NCBI GenBank assembly: GCA_003153375.1
Contig: PLYM01000146.1
Coordinates: forward strand, 807 to 38,484
DNA from: Planctomycetaceae bacterium
GTDB lineage: Bacteria; Planctomycetota; Planctomycetia; Pirellulales; PALSA-1355
Direction of reading: 5' to 3'
DNA length: 37,678 nt
A program made the position numbers and the translations under genes. This document shows, one piece after another, positions 25,010-32,888 of this stretch (its first letter is position 1; each line of letters begins with the position of its first letter). Below the pieces are notes generated by a model that was given only the letters and a program-made list of their open reading frames with translations, ran no database searches and was not told where the DNA came from.

Positions 25010-25429
25010 TTATTTGCCCGTGCTGGCCGGCTTGACCGGCACCGTGGCGGGGGTTGTCGGGGCGGCGGCCTTGGCCGGCGTTGTGGCCGGCGTCACGACC
25101 TTGGCCGCGGTGGTGGCCTTGGCGGCGACTGTGGAGATCGCCGTCACGGCGCCACTGGCGTTGGTCGTGACGCTGACGGCCATGCCCTTCTTCAGCCCGG
25201 CGAGCGAGCCGCTCTTGCCGTCGATCGTCACCTTGCAATCTTTCGCCACGCTGTGCGAATGCTCCTTGCCGTTGCGGCCGGTCATCACCATCTTGCCGGC
25301 GGCGGCCGAGACAAAGGTCCCGCTGTGCGGATGATTGGGCCTGGCAGTTTTGGCTTCGGCCGAGGTAACGAACATCGTCACGGCCAAAAGTGCGGCGGCC
25401 ACGGACAAACTCTGGGTTGCGAACTTCAT
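25010..25429 (-). CDS. Small secreted Ala/Thr/Pro-tailed protein of unknown function
   Basis: A 139-residue protein with a signal peptide (cleavage near AEA-K, residue 26). It has a small folded part with HPHSGTFVSAAAGKMVMTG and KEHSHSVAKDCKVTIDGK (~35-75), then a low-complexity tail rich in Ala, Thr, Pro and Lys. The middle resembles small OB-like or copper-site-like periplasmic domains with several His and one Cys, but no family is recognised with confidence. GAGGAG precedes the ATG. It is followed on the same strand, across the terminator, by nothing. A secreted or envelope role is inferred only from the signal peptide. Confidence 0.8.
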   Translation of the reverse strand: MKFATQSLSVAAALLAVTMFVTSAEAKTARPNHPHSGTFVSAAAGKMVMTGRNGKEHSHSVAKDCKVTIDGKSGSLAGLKKGMAVSVTTNASGAVTAISTVAAKATTAAKVVTPATTPAKAAAPTTPATVPVKPASTGK

Positions 25430-25536
25430 GACATCCTCTCCTCTACGTAAGGTACACGGTTCGCATCGAGCTCAGCCGAGGGCACACGCGGTCCTCGTCG
25501 CTGGCGGCACGATGCGGTGCGTGCCAGTGGAATTGC

Positions 25537-25839
25537 TTAGCGAACAAACAACGAGAAGCCAGGGGTCGACACGCCAAATCCGGCTTGTGGATAGGCATAG
25601 CCCGCGCCATAACCGACGCCATAGCCGACTCCGCAGCCCGGGGCCGCATAGCCCGGGGCATAGCCCGCAAAAACCGGCGGAGCGTAGGCGAAACCGCCTC
25701 GAGGATACGGCCGATAGTAACCGCGGTAAGCCGCGGGATGCCGGTATCCGCCCCAATGATTCGGGCCGTGGGCCATGGCCACACTCGAACCACCAAACAA
25801 CATCGCCAAACCAACCAAACTCAACAAGATGCGTCGCAT
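25537..25839 (-). CDS. Small secreted Gly/Tyr/Pro-rich protein
   Basis: A 100-residue protein with a signal peptide (ending VAMAHG, ~residue 23), then a sequence dominated by Tyr, Gly, Pro and Ala with short repeats (YRGYYRP, GYAPGYAAPG, GVGYGVGYGAGYAYP). Such low-complexity secreted proteins are common in planctomycetes and may be structural envelope components; the function is unknown. AAAGGAGC is a good ribosome binding site. Codon-level support is weaker than for a folded protein, but the signal peptide and ribosome site argue that it is real. It lies 107 bp upstream of the Ala/Thr-rich protein on the same strand. Confidence 0.75.
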   Translation of the reverse strand: MRRILLSLVGLAMLFGGSSVAMAHGPNHWGGYRHPAAYRGYYRPYPRGGFAYAPPVFAGYAPGYAAPGCGVGYGVGYGAGYAYPQAGFGVSTPGFSLFVR

Positions 25840-25867
25840 GGCAAGCTCCTTTGCCTCTGAGAAACCC

Positions 25868-25886
25868 GAGCCGCACCGGACGGCTC
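25868..25886 (-). promoter_or_regulatory. Hairpin in the likely 5' leader of the Gly/Tyr-rich protein gene
   Basis: GAGCCG (25868-25873) pairs with CGGCTC (25881-25886) around a 7-nt loop, about 15 bp upstream of the ribosome binding site of the gene starting at 25839. It may be a leader structure or chance. Confidence 0.3.
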
Positions 25887-26130
25887 ATTGTGTTTTGTTT
25901 CCGACTCACACCTAACGCAGTCGCCGTGCCAAAACTCGGGGCACCGCGAGAACGCCTTGCTTTTGCGGCAGATCGGGCCGGAAGCAGTGCGGTGCGCGCA
26001 GACCGACGGCGCGGAAGCGCACTCGAACTGATGTCACCCGGATTCAAACGGATGAGCCGGCGCGCGGCAGATTGCCGCTGGGGAGAGAAAGGACGGCTGC
26101 GATGACTTTGCGGCCGCTAGCGGCTTGCTA

Positions 26131-26889
26131 TCACTTCAGTTGCTTGACGCGAATGTTGCGATAGCGGACGTATTGCTTTGTCAGGTCGCCGCCACCCCCG
26201 TGTACTTGCAAGGCAATGCCGCCCGTGTCGCCCAGGCGCTTTTCGGTGTCTTCATATTCCATGAACCGCACGCCATTGATCCAGGTGGTGATCTTCGGCG
26301 GGTTGCTGACGATCCTCGCCCGCAGCTCGTTCCACTGTCCGTGGTGCCAGAACAGGGGCCAGTCGGCCGGCTTGATCGGCAGCTTGAACGGCGTTTCGCG
26401 CTCCTTGATCTCGGTCACCTTGTCCGTGAAATCGAAGTTGCGCAGGTTCGGCCCGCCGGGCAGCCCTTCGCCATACACGCCGGCCAGGTTGCCCGCCGCG
26501 TGATAGTCGATCATGTACTGATAGGCCTGCCCCTTTTCGGTGCTGCGCAGGAACAGCCCGCTATCGGGCACGAAGTCGTTGTTCATCTCGAGCACGATTT
26601 CGAAGTCACCGTATTGTTTGTCGGTGATCACGATGCCACCGTTGCCCGGGATGTCCTGGCTGCCGACGATCGCGCCATCCTCGGCCACCCAGCGTCCACC
26701 GCTGGCGTGCTTGCTCGCTCCGCTGTGCCCGGTCTGCGCGCTGACGTGCCAACCCTTCAGCGTGCGACCGTCGAAGATCGACTCGAAGCCCGTGTCGTCG
26801 AACTTCTCGCGCTTGAACTCATCGGCCGGGGCCACCACGGCCAGCGAGAAACAGGCAACGATCGACAGCAACGAGACGGCAATTCTCAT
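26131..26889 (-). CDS. DUF1080 / 3-keto-disaccharide hydrolase family protein
   Basis: A 252-residue exported protein with a signal peptide (~22 residues). The DUF1080 beta-sandwich is shown by FESIFDGRTLKGWHV (family start), WVAEDGAIVGSQDIPGNGGIVITDKQYGDFEIVLEMN, DSGLFLRSTEKGQAYQYMIDYHAAG, WNELRARIVSNPPKITTWINGVRF and GGIALQVHGGG. Members act as 3-keto-glycoside hydrolases or bind glycans, and are strongly expanded in planctomycetes. The ATG at 26889 starts the signal peptide; the open frame reaches 26970, but that part is the repeat region. AGGAATT precedes it. No other 3-ketosugar gene is adjacent. Confidence 0.92.
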   Translation of the reverse strand: MRIAVSLLSIVACFSLAVVAPADEFKREKFDDTGFESIFDGRTLKGWHVSAQTGHSGASKHASGGRWVAEDGAIVGSQDIPGNGGIVITDKQYGDFEIVLEMNNDFVPDSGLFLRSTEKGQAYQYMIDYHAAGNLAGVYGEGLPGGPNLRNFDFTDKVTEIKERETPFKLPIKPADWPLFWHHGQWNELRARIVSNPPKITTWINGVRFMEYEDTEKRLGDTGGIALQVHGGGGDLTKQYVRYRNIRVKQLK

Positions 26890-26910
26890 GGCGGCAAATT
26901 CCTGGGGCAA

Positions 26911-27090
26911 ATAGGCGGGAGGTTGGAGACCGTAGGCTGGAGGTAGGAAGGCAAGTCGCAATCGCAGCACGCTCGCGCGGACTTTTATACCACAAACGAA
27001 TGCCCCGGGGCAGCAGCCACAACCAGAGCGGAATTTCTCGGCGTTTTGACCCTTCAGCCTACAGCCTTCGGTCTTCAGCCTATTCCTCCC
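26911..27090. repeat. Degenerate TTCAGCC-type repeats in inverted arrangement
   Basis: At 26911-26950 a run of TAGGCTGGAGG-like units occurs. At 27050-27088 the complementary type (CTTCAGCCTACAGCCTTCGGTCTTCAGCC) is present. The two blocks are imperfect inverted copies about 100 bp apart. They lie between the DUF1080 and hemerythrin-like genes and resemble short-period repeats often found between planctomycete genes. Confidence 0.5.
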
Positions 27091-27567
27091 TCAGTCGCCG
27101 CCGCCGAGGTCGTGGTGGAAGGCTTCCTGGATCAATTCGCTCTCACGAGATTCGTGGTCGTGAAAAACGGCCGCGAATTGCCGATAATCGTCGCCGATCT
27201 CGATCAGCACCGTGTCGTCGACAGGCCCATAGAGTAGGCCTTCGGCCCGTTCGGCCAGGCGGCACAGATCGGAGTAGAGTTGGAAGTGTTGCGAGCGCAG
27301 CGACTCAGCCCGTTTGCACAAATGGGGCGCGACGCTGACGGCGTCCTCGAAGTAGCCAAACGCCTCCTCGAGCGAAAAGTGCATGGCCAACTGGTCGCGC
27401 AGCTTGCCGAACAATTCGACCAGCCGATCCAGCTCGGGCCGCATCCAATCGGGTCGCTTGAGCATGGCGGCCGTGTGGTGCATCAACTGACGCAGCTCGT
27501 GATGATCGTCCTTGATCTCTTGCAAGAAGGCCGCGTTGATGGAGACGGTGTGCGTAACTAGGGCCAT
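27091..27567 (-). CDS. Hemerythrin-like HHE-domain protein
   Basis: A 158-residue cytoplasmic four-helix protein with a hemerythrin-like distribution of His and acidic residues: DHHELRQLMHH (H22, H23, H30, H31), HFSLEEAFGYF (H63, E67), HFQLYSDL (H94) and FHDHESRESELI (H136, H138). Such domains bind a di-iron centre and can carry oxygen, sense redox state or handle nitric oxide. The ligand pattern is not exactly the canonical one, so iron binding is inferred. GGAGG precedes the ATG. It is a single-gene unit divergent from the cupin gene. Confidence 0.82.
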   Translation of the reverse strand: MALVTHTVSINAAFLQEIKDDHHELRQLMHHTAAMLKRPDWMRPELDRLVELFGKLRDQLAMHFSLEEAFGYFEDAVSVAPHLCKRAESLRSQHFQLYSDLCRLAERAEGLLYGPVDDTVLIEIGDDYRQFAAVFHDHESRESELIQEAFHHDLGGGD

Positions 27568-27927
27568 GGCGTGTCCTCCGAAAAAGGCGGAAGTGCCTGT
27601 GGTTCCCCCGAGCCCTCCTGACCCGGATGAGCCGTGGTTTGCCCCTAGGAGCCGCCCTCAAGCGACTCGCGCAGCGCAGCCGTTCCAGCCGCTCTGCCTC
27701 AATGAACTTGCCGTGAATGGAAACTCGTCAGCAAGAAAACATCACAAGAAACTGCGTCGAAGTGATCGCCTTGATTTTAATGTAATTGTTTGCCTTGTCA
27801 AACACCGCTGACGGGTGGGGACTGCCGGAAGGGCATTCGGAGCGATCGTCTTGCCGGCGCGTGCATCGACCCGCGCGAGGCGTTATCATGATCCTCGGTT
27901 TTGATTGGATCACTGGGAGCAAAACGG
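27568..27927. other. Intergenic region of 360 bp between hemerythrin-like and cupin genes
   Basis: No gene is supported. An AT-richer patch (about 27730-27800), containing TGTTTG...CAAACA (6-bp inverted repeat around 27788-27805), probably contains the promoters of the two divergent genes. I see no RNA gene. Confidence 0.5.
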
Positions 27928-28278
27928 ATGACCACCAAGACGGCTTTTCTCCGGCGCGATCCGGCTGACGCCAAACCGTGGCCCGAAACTTGCGGCGAGA
28001 TTCGCTGCCTAGTCGAGGAGAAGGACGGCGCGGCGGCCGAAGTGCATCACGTCAAGATCGACAATGCCAAGCTGCACTATCACGCCCACACCGACGAGTT
28101 CTACTACGTCATCGACGGCCAAGGCACCATGGTGCTCGACGACGAGACGATCGAACTGCACAAGGGCGTCGTCGTCTATGTGCCGCGGGGCGTGAAACAC
28201 AAGGCCATCGGCGACCTGACCGTGCTCACCGTCTGCATCCCGCGGGGGGTGCTCTCCGACGTACACGAATTGGAATAG
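27928..28278 (+). CDS. Single-domain cupin protein
   Basis: A 116-residue cupin. Motif 1 is LHYHAHTDEFYYVIDGQG, with metal ligands H50/H52/H54/E57 as candidates, and motif 2 is GVVVYVPRGVKHKAIG with H91. Single-domain metal cupins include sugar isomerases, dioxygenases and ligand-binding regulators; the substrate is not deducible. GGGAG precedes the ATG at 27928, better placed than the TTG at 27901. It converges with the FHA-GAF-SpoIIE gene, 13 bp away. Confidence 0.88.
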   Translation: MTTKTAFLRRDPADAKPWPETCGEIRCLVEEKDGAAAEVHHVKIDNAKLHYHAHTDEFYYVIDGQGTMVLDDETIELHKGVVVYVPRGVKHKAIGDLTVLTVCIPRGVLSDVHELE

Positions 28279-28291
28279 CTCGGCAGGCCCG

Positions 28292-29980
28292 CTAACTCTC
28301 GCGGGCGATGCACACCAGGCAGATGTCGTCGCTCTGCATGCGGCCCCGCACAAAGCGGCGGACGTCGTCGAGCAGCGCCTGGCCGACCGGCTCGACGCCC
28401 TGCGGCGCTCGCGCGATGACCTCTCGGATGCGCTTCGAGCCATAGACGTCGCCTTGGGCGTTCATGGCCTCGCTGATGCCATCGGTGTAGAGCACGATCG
28501 CGTCGCCTGGATCGAGCGAGATTTCGAACTGTTCGTACGCGCGTTTCAGATCGCACCCCAGCGGCAGCCCACTTTGAATGCTGCCCAATTCCTCGACGGT
28601 GCGGCCCCGGCGGCGCAAGGGGGGCAAATGACCGGCGTTGACCAGCGTCAGCCGGTGTTTGATGGGGTCGAGCACGCACAGCGCGAACGTGACAAAGTGG
28701 TAGTTCAGCAATTCGGACGACAGATCCTGGTTGAGCTGCTGCACGGCCTCGGCCGGGGTGGCTGACGTGGTCAGGCAATAGCGGACTTCGGAACAGAAGT
28801 GGGCCATCAACAGAGCGGCCGAAACGCCCTTGCCAGCCACGTCGCCGATGGCCAGCGCCAATCGCCCGTCGTTCAAGGGGATGTAACCAAAATAGTCGCC
28901 CCCCACTTCGTCGGCCGGTTGGTAGTAGTCGTAAAACTCGTAGCCGGCCACTTGCGGACGCCGCTGCGGCAGAAACTGCAGCTGCACTTGCTTGGCCGTG
29001 CCCATGGCGCGCTGCGAGGTGCCGACGTCCCAGGTGGTCTGACGTCCGGAGGCCACCTCGACTTCCTGCCCAGCGATCGTGGCCACGGCCACCAGCACGT
29101 CGAGGTCGACCTGGCCGAAGCGCCGCTGGGGATCGGTCGTGTCGAGATAGACGATGCCCAGCGGACGTCGCGAGGGACCCATCAGCGGCGCGCAGATCAT
29201 CGACAGGCTTTGGAACTCGAAGATCGACTGGTTCATCTCGCCGGTGTCGACCGCGCCGTCGTCCATCAGCAGCGCCTCGGCGGTCGACATCACGTGCAGC
29301 GCCGTTTTGCGGCTGATCGGCCCAAACGTCATGCTGTGGCCGGTTTCGCTTTTGCGATGCTTGATGGCCCGCGGCACCAGGTGGCCGTCGGCCCCCTCGG
29401 CCAGCAGAATGTAGCCGCGAGCCGCCTGCGGAAAGATCTCGAACAGGCTGTCGATGATCTTGGGCAGGATGACGTCGACGTCGAGGCCGCCTTCCAGTTG
29501 CAGCGAGATTTTCAGTGCCGCGCGAAAACGGGCTTGCGACCCCTCGTCGGCCGGATCGGGCAGCACCGAGCCCGCGGGCAGAACCATCCGCGAAGCCGAC
29601 GGGGCCGGTTCGGCCTTCTCCTCGGGCAGCGGCTCGGCCTCGAGCGCGGCGGGCCGCTCGCGGGTCGATTCGTCCATGGCCACGGTCGGCGAGCCGGCGT
29701 GAAAGACCGTCACCACCTCATAAATGTGGATCCGATCCTTGTCCTTGATCAGCGTGCGGCCTTCGATGCGGCGGCCGTTGAGATACGTTCCGTTGAGACT
29801 AGCCAGGTCCTCGATGTAGAAACCATCGGGGGCGCGGACAAACCGCGCGTGCTGCCTGGAGACGGTGTGCGTCGGCAGCATGATATCGCAAAATCGATCA
29901 CGCCCGACGACCGTCTCATCGGCAGTCAGCTCGAAATACTGTCTGCCGTTCGTTTCAGTGCAGACTTCCAACGTCGCCAT
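28292..29980 (-). CDS. FHA-GAF-SpoIIE (PP2C-type) serine/threonine phosphatase
   Basis: A 562-residue predicted cytoplasmic signalling protein. The N-terminal FHA domain (~1-97) has VVGRDRFCDI, SRQHARF and LNGTYLNG, the phosphothreonine-binding pattern. A Pro/Glu-rich linker (~100-150) leads to a GAF domain (~155-305). The C-terminal SpoIIE/RsbU-type phosphatase (~335-560) shows PADEVGGDYFGY, LALAIGDVAGKGVSAALLMAH and DAIVLYTDGISEAMN, with Asp metal ligands. RsbU-like phosphatases commonly act on anti-anti-sigma factors in partner-switching pathways; here the FHA module could dock to a kinase-phosphorylated partner. No STAS or RsbW gene is adjacent. Start choice is open: ATG 29980 fits the FHA start, while ATG 30013 has a weak ribosome site. 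Confidence 0.92.
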   Translation of the reverse strand: MATLEVCTETNGRQYFELTADETVVGRDRFCDIMLPTHTVSRQHARFVRAPDGFYIEDLASLNGTYLNGRRIEGRTLIKDKDRIHIYEVVTVFHAGSPTVAMDESTRERPAALEAEPLPEEKAEPAPSASRMVLPAGSVLPDPADEGSQARFRAALKISLQLEGGLDVDVILPKIIDSLFEIFPQAARGYILLAEGADGHLVPRAIKHRKSETGHSMTFGPISRKTALHVMSTAEALLMDDGAVDTGEMNQSIFEFQSLSMICAPLMGPSRRPLGIVYLDTTDPQRRFGQVDLDVLVAVATIAGQEVEVASGRQTTWDVGTSQRAMGTAKQVQLQFLPQRRPQVAGYEFYDYYQPADEVGGDYFGYIPLNDGRLALAIGDVAGKGVSAALLMAHFCSEVRYCLTTSATPAEAVQQLNQDLSSELLNYHFVTFALCVLDPIKHRLTLVNAGHLPPLRRRGRTVEELGSIQSGLPLGCDLKRAYEQFEISLDPGDAIVLYTDGISEAMNAQGDVYGSKRIREVIARAPQGVEPVGQALLDDVRRFVRGRMQSDDICLVCIARES

Positions 29981-30361
29981 CAAAGAACCCCGCACGCCGC
30001 GAGAACGTGCCATCGAAACACCTACCGCCCACTTTCCCATCCCCGCCCGGACGTGTCAATTGAAGGCACCGCGAGCCAGAATCGCGTCGCCGGCGCGATC
30101 TTTTGGCGGGGCTAATTGATCCACAGTCTCGATTCGCGCGGCTGGCAAATCGGCGGATACGACGGCGTGAACGCCAGCCTACTTCCAGGTTCGTCGGAAG
30201 CCGATGGAGATTTGGCCAGGGTCTCGGATACGGTATGTTCACTTAGCGAAAGATGAGTTCCGCGGCGAGGGCCCAGGACTACCTTGTTGTAGATACAACG
30301 AGACTTGCGGATTGATGGCGAAACAGCGGCAAGATCTTTGCCGTGTTCCGGAGCCGGTCAT
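29981..30361. other. Intergenic region of 381 bp between divergent genes
   Basis: No supported gene. GTTGTA-GA-TACAAC (30286-30299), a 14-bp near-palindrome, lies 63 bp before the SMI1/KNR4 start and could be an operator. Promoters for both divergent genes should be here; none stands out. Confidence 0.5.
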
Positions 30362-30826
30362 ATGACAACCATCGAATATGCCTACTCGCGGTTTGGCGCC
30401 GAGCGATTCCCCCTGCCCAGCGAAGCACAATTATCGGAGCTTGAAAGCCGCATCCGCATCCGGTTTCCCGAAGACTACCGCCAGTTCGTGCTGAACTTCA
30501 ACGGCGGCTATTTCAAATGCCCGGAGATTGCCCCGGTCGGCGAGGGCTGCCCTTTGGAAGGACTGGACTCGCTCTTCGGAATTGGAGCGTCACACCCGAC
30601 GTCCGAACTGGCGACCCCTCTTGATTTGGCCCTTTTCGATGACAACGACCCGCTGAAGATCCTACCCATCGGAAGAACTGGCATGGGTGGGTTGATCATC
30701 CTCGACACGGCGCCCGGAGAAGGGCAAGGCGCGATCTTCTTGAAGCAGGCTTGGGGTGAATTCTACCACCTCGTCGACGGAATTGAAGCTTTCTTCGCCC
30801 TGCTGCGCGAACCCACTTGGAAGTAA
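30362..30826 (+). CDS. SMI1/KNR4-family protein
   Basis: A 154-residue SUKH-superfamily protein. The signature LSELESRIRIRFPEDYRQFVLNFNGGYF (~24-51) and the later ILPIGRTGMGGLIILDT and FYHLVDGIEAFFALL are typical of bacterial SMI1/KNR4 proteins. Many of these serve as immunity proteins against polymorphic toxins, while others are stand-alone and unassigned. No toxin gene is seen nearby, so an immunity role is unproven. The ATG at 30362 follows a GGAG. The gene converges with the DUF1501 gene, 18 bp away. Confidence 0.9.
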   Translation: MTTIEYAYSRFGAERFPLPSEAQLSELESRIRIRFPEDYRQFVLNFNGGYFKCPEIAPVGEGCPLEGLDSLFGIGASHPTSELATPLDLALFDDNDPLKILPIGRTGMGGLIILDTAPGEGQGAIFLKQAWGEFYHLVDGIEAFFALLREPTWK

Positions 30827-30844
30827 TTCCGACGTTTGGGCTCG

Positions 30845-32281
30845 TCATCCCAAATCGCGAATCGCGTGGCCGGCGCTCAGCTTTTGCTGCACTTGCTGGA
30901 ACTCGTCCCAGTAGTTGCGAGCGGCGTCGATGCCCAGGTGGTGCAGGATCGTGGCCGAGAGGTCGGCGGGCGTGACGGGGCGATCCTTAACGAACGCGCC
31001 GATGGAGTTCGTCTCGCCATAGGCTTGTCCGCCGCGCACGCCCCCGCCGGCCAGCAGCACGGTGAAGGCGTGGGGCCAGTGATCGCGGCCGGTCTTCTCG
31101 GTCATGCCGTTCTGCACGATCTGCCCGATGCGCGGCGTGCGGCCGAACTCGCCGGTCACCACGATCAACGTCGTTTCCAACAGGCCCCGCTCGGCCAGGT
31201 CTTCGACCAGGGCCGCGAAGCTGGCGTCGAAGGCCGGTGCCAGGCGGTCCTTGAGTGCGGCGAAATTGTGGTTGTGCGTGTCCCAAAAGGGCGAGACCTT
31301 TTCGGCGCGGCTCTCATCGTCCCAGTTGACCGTGACCAGCGACACGCCGGCCTCGACCAGTCGCCGGGCCAACAGCAGGCTTTGGCCAAACTTGCCGCCG
31401 CCATAACGGGCCCGTGACTGGGGCGATTCGCGCTCGAGCCGAAAGGCCTCGTTGGCCCGCAGGTCGCCGAGCATGCCGAAGGCCGTGTCGACGTGATTGG
31501 AAAACGATTCCACAGACGGCACGCCGCCCAATGAGCGCGGCAGGGTGGCTTCGAGTTGCCGCAATAGTTCGCGGCGCGCGCGTACGCGATCGACCGGCAT
31601 GTCCGCGGCCAGCCGAATGCCCTGCACGTCGAACTTCTCGTCGCTCGGATCGCCTTGCACGAGGAAGGGATTGTTCAGCTCGCCCATCCGCCCACCCGTC
31701 TGGCCGGCGATGCGCTTGTCTTGTCCGGTGAATTGGATGTACCAGGGCAGCACGACCGCCGGCGGCAAGGCGGCGCGGCGCTCGGCGAAGCGCATCGTGA
31801 GCGAGGCGAGCGACGGCCAATCCTCGGACCGCGCTTGATCGGTGACCGGCGGGCCAAAGTAAGGCCGGCCCGAAAACATTTCGCTACACGCCGGACCGTG
31901 TACCGGCATGCGATGCTCCATCGATCGCAGCAAACAGAGTTTGTCCATCTGCGCTGCCATCCGCGGCAGGTGTTCGCAGATCTGAATGCCTGGCACGCGC
32001 GTGGCGATCGGCTTGAACTCGCCGCGAATCTCCACGGGAGCTTGCGGCTTCATGTCCCAGAGGTCGATGTGGCTGGGCCCGCCAAACAGAAAGATGAAGA
32101 TGCACGAGTTGCGACGTCGTGCCGTGCTCGCGGCATCGACCGACTCGGCCGCGCGCAGCCGCGCCAGATCAAAACTGCTCAAGCCAAGCAGGCTCAATCC
32201 GCCCACGCGCAACAACTCGCGCCGCGAGAAACTGCCCGCGCTCATCCGCGCACCTTCCGGCGAGTCGTAGATCGAAAACAT
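30845..32281 (-). CDS. DUF1501 protein with Tat signal
   Basis: A 478-residue DUF1501 protein (alkaline phosphatase/sulfatase-like fold), exported by the Tat system. The N-terminus MFSIYDSPEGAR followed by SRRELLRVGGLSLLGL is the usual planctomycete arrangement, with the twin-arginine motif. The core shows CIFIFLFGGPSHIDLWDMKP, HEHRMP-like MEHRMPVHGPACSEMFSGR, DTHNHNFAALK, VVTGEFGRTPRIG and GRDHWPHAFTVLLAGGG. In planctomycetes such genes usually sit beside DUF1553/DUF1549 cytochrome-like genes; here that partner is missing in the window. The function is unknown, though the metal-ligand pattern suggests hydrolysis. The start at 32281 matches family N-termini; ATG 32245 (after GAAGGTG) is an alternative. 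Confidence 0.92.
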   Translation of the reverse strand: MFSIYDSPEGARMSAGSFSRRELLRVGGLSLLGLSSFDLARLRAAESVDAASTARRRNSCIFIFLFGGPSHIDLWDMKPQAPVEIRGEFKPIATRVPGIQICEHLPRMAAQMDKLCLLRSMEHRMPVHGPACSEMFSGRPYFGPPVTDQARSEDWPSLASLTMRFAERRAALPPAVVLPWYIQFTGQDKRIAGQTGGRMGELNNPFLVQGDPSDEKFDVQGIRLAADMPVDRVRARRELLRQLEATLPRSLGGVPSVESFSNHVDTAFGMLGDLRANEAFRLERESPQSRARYGGGKFGQSLLLARRLVEAGVSLVTVNWDDESRAEKVSPFWDTHNHNFAALKDRLAPAFDASFAALVEDLAERGLLETTLIVVTGEFGRTPRIGQIVQNGMTEKTGRDHWPHAFTVLLAGGGVRGGQAYGETNSIGAFVKDRPVTPADLSATILHHLGIDAARNYWDEFQQVQQKLSAGHAIRDLG

Positions 32282-32496
32282 AGGTTAGCCGGAGCGTATG
32301 AGCCGCGAGTTCAACCGGGATTCAATTCGCGTGAGCGCACGGCGAAATCGTGCCGTAGTCTCGGATGGCGTGGATTGCATTGTCAATCATTTTCCCCAGC
32401 GGCGATCCGGTCCCCATGCTAGCACGGAAAGCCGGTTGTTCCTCGCGCTTTCGAGGGCTTTTCGAGACTCAAGGTCCTTTTCCTAAGACCCTAGAG

Positions 32497-32510
32497 GATA
32501 AGCGCTTATC
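32497..32510. promoter_or_regulatory. 14-bp perfect palindrome, possible regulator site
   Basis: GATAAGCGCTTATC is a perfect inverted repeat in the divergent gap, about 215 bp upstream of the DUF1501 start and 380 bp upstream of the ceramidase-like gene. It looks like a dimeric-regulator site; no function is known. Confidence 0.3.
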
Positions 32511-32646
32511 GATCCACTGCCGGCCGTCCTTATCTGTCTTGCCGTGACCGGCTACGTCGCCTCGGCAACTAACCTTGTGGAAATCCCGGCCCCTGCTATT
32601 CTTAACCGCCGCCGAGGGGCACTTGGCGTAACACGAAACTCATATT

Positions 32647-32754
32647 ATGAACCTTCTATTAGCCGTTTTTCTGTGCGCGACCGGACTGTTGGCGCTCGAC
32701 TTGTTGACCGCGCCCAAGCCCCTGGACCACGCGCCTCATGGGCGGCTGAAGTAA
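32647..32754 (+). CDS. Candidate 35-residue membrane mini-protein
   Basis: An ATG-initiated 35-codon frame encodes MNLLLAVFLCATGLLALDL, a single hydrophobic helix, then a short Pro/His/Arg tail (TAPKPLDHAPHGRLK). No ribosome binding site is seen. It could be a real small membrane protein, in the manner of KdpF-size peptides, or chance. It is 134 bp before the ceramidase-like gene on the same strand. Confidence 0.2.
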   Translation: MNLLLAVFLCATGLLALDLLTAPKPLDHAPHGRLK

Positions 32755-32888
32755 AGCCCGCGACCTGCCTGGTCCGGCACCACGCCCGCGGCACTTCTTG
32801 CAGCCAGACCGATCGGTTTGACTCGCCCCCGAGCGACGGACGACAATTGGGCTGATTCAACCCCTGCCCTGTTGCCGGAGCGTCCCTG

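Larger units (their letters stand above)
32282..32888. other. Intergenic region of 607 bp
   Basis: The longest gap in the window, between the divergent DUF1501 and ceramidase-like genes. It contains a 14-bp perfect palindrome (32497-32510) and one small candidate ORF (32647-32754). Otherwise nothing recognisable: no tRNA, riboswitch or repeat was noticed. The promoters of both flanking genes should lie here. Confidence 0.6.

Noticed and set aside
25335-26105. Plus-strand frame (256 codons) covering the two small secreted protein genes
   Set aside because: Arg/Pro-rich shadow composition. The minus-strand genes have signal peptides and good ribosome binding sites.
21703-32428. The 13-mer CATGCTAGCACGG occurring at about 21695 and 32415
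   Set aside because: Two matches of 13 bp in 37 kb are expected by chance.
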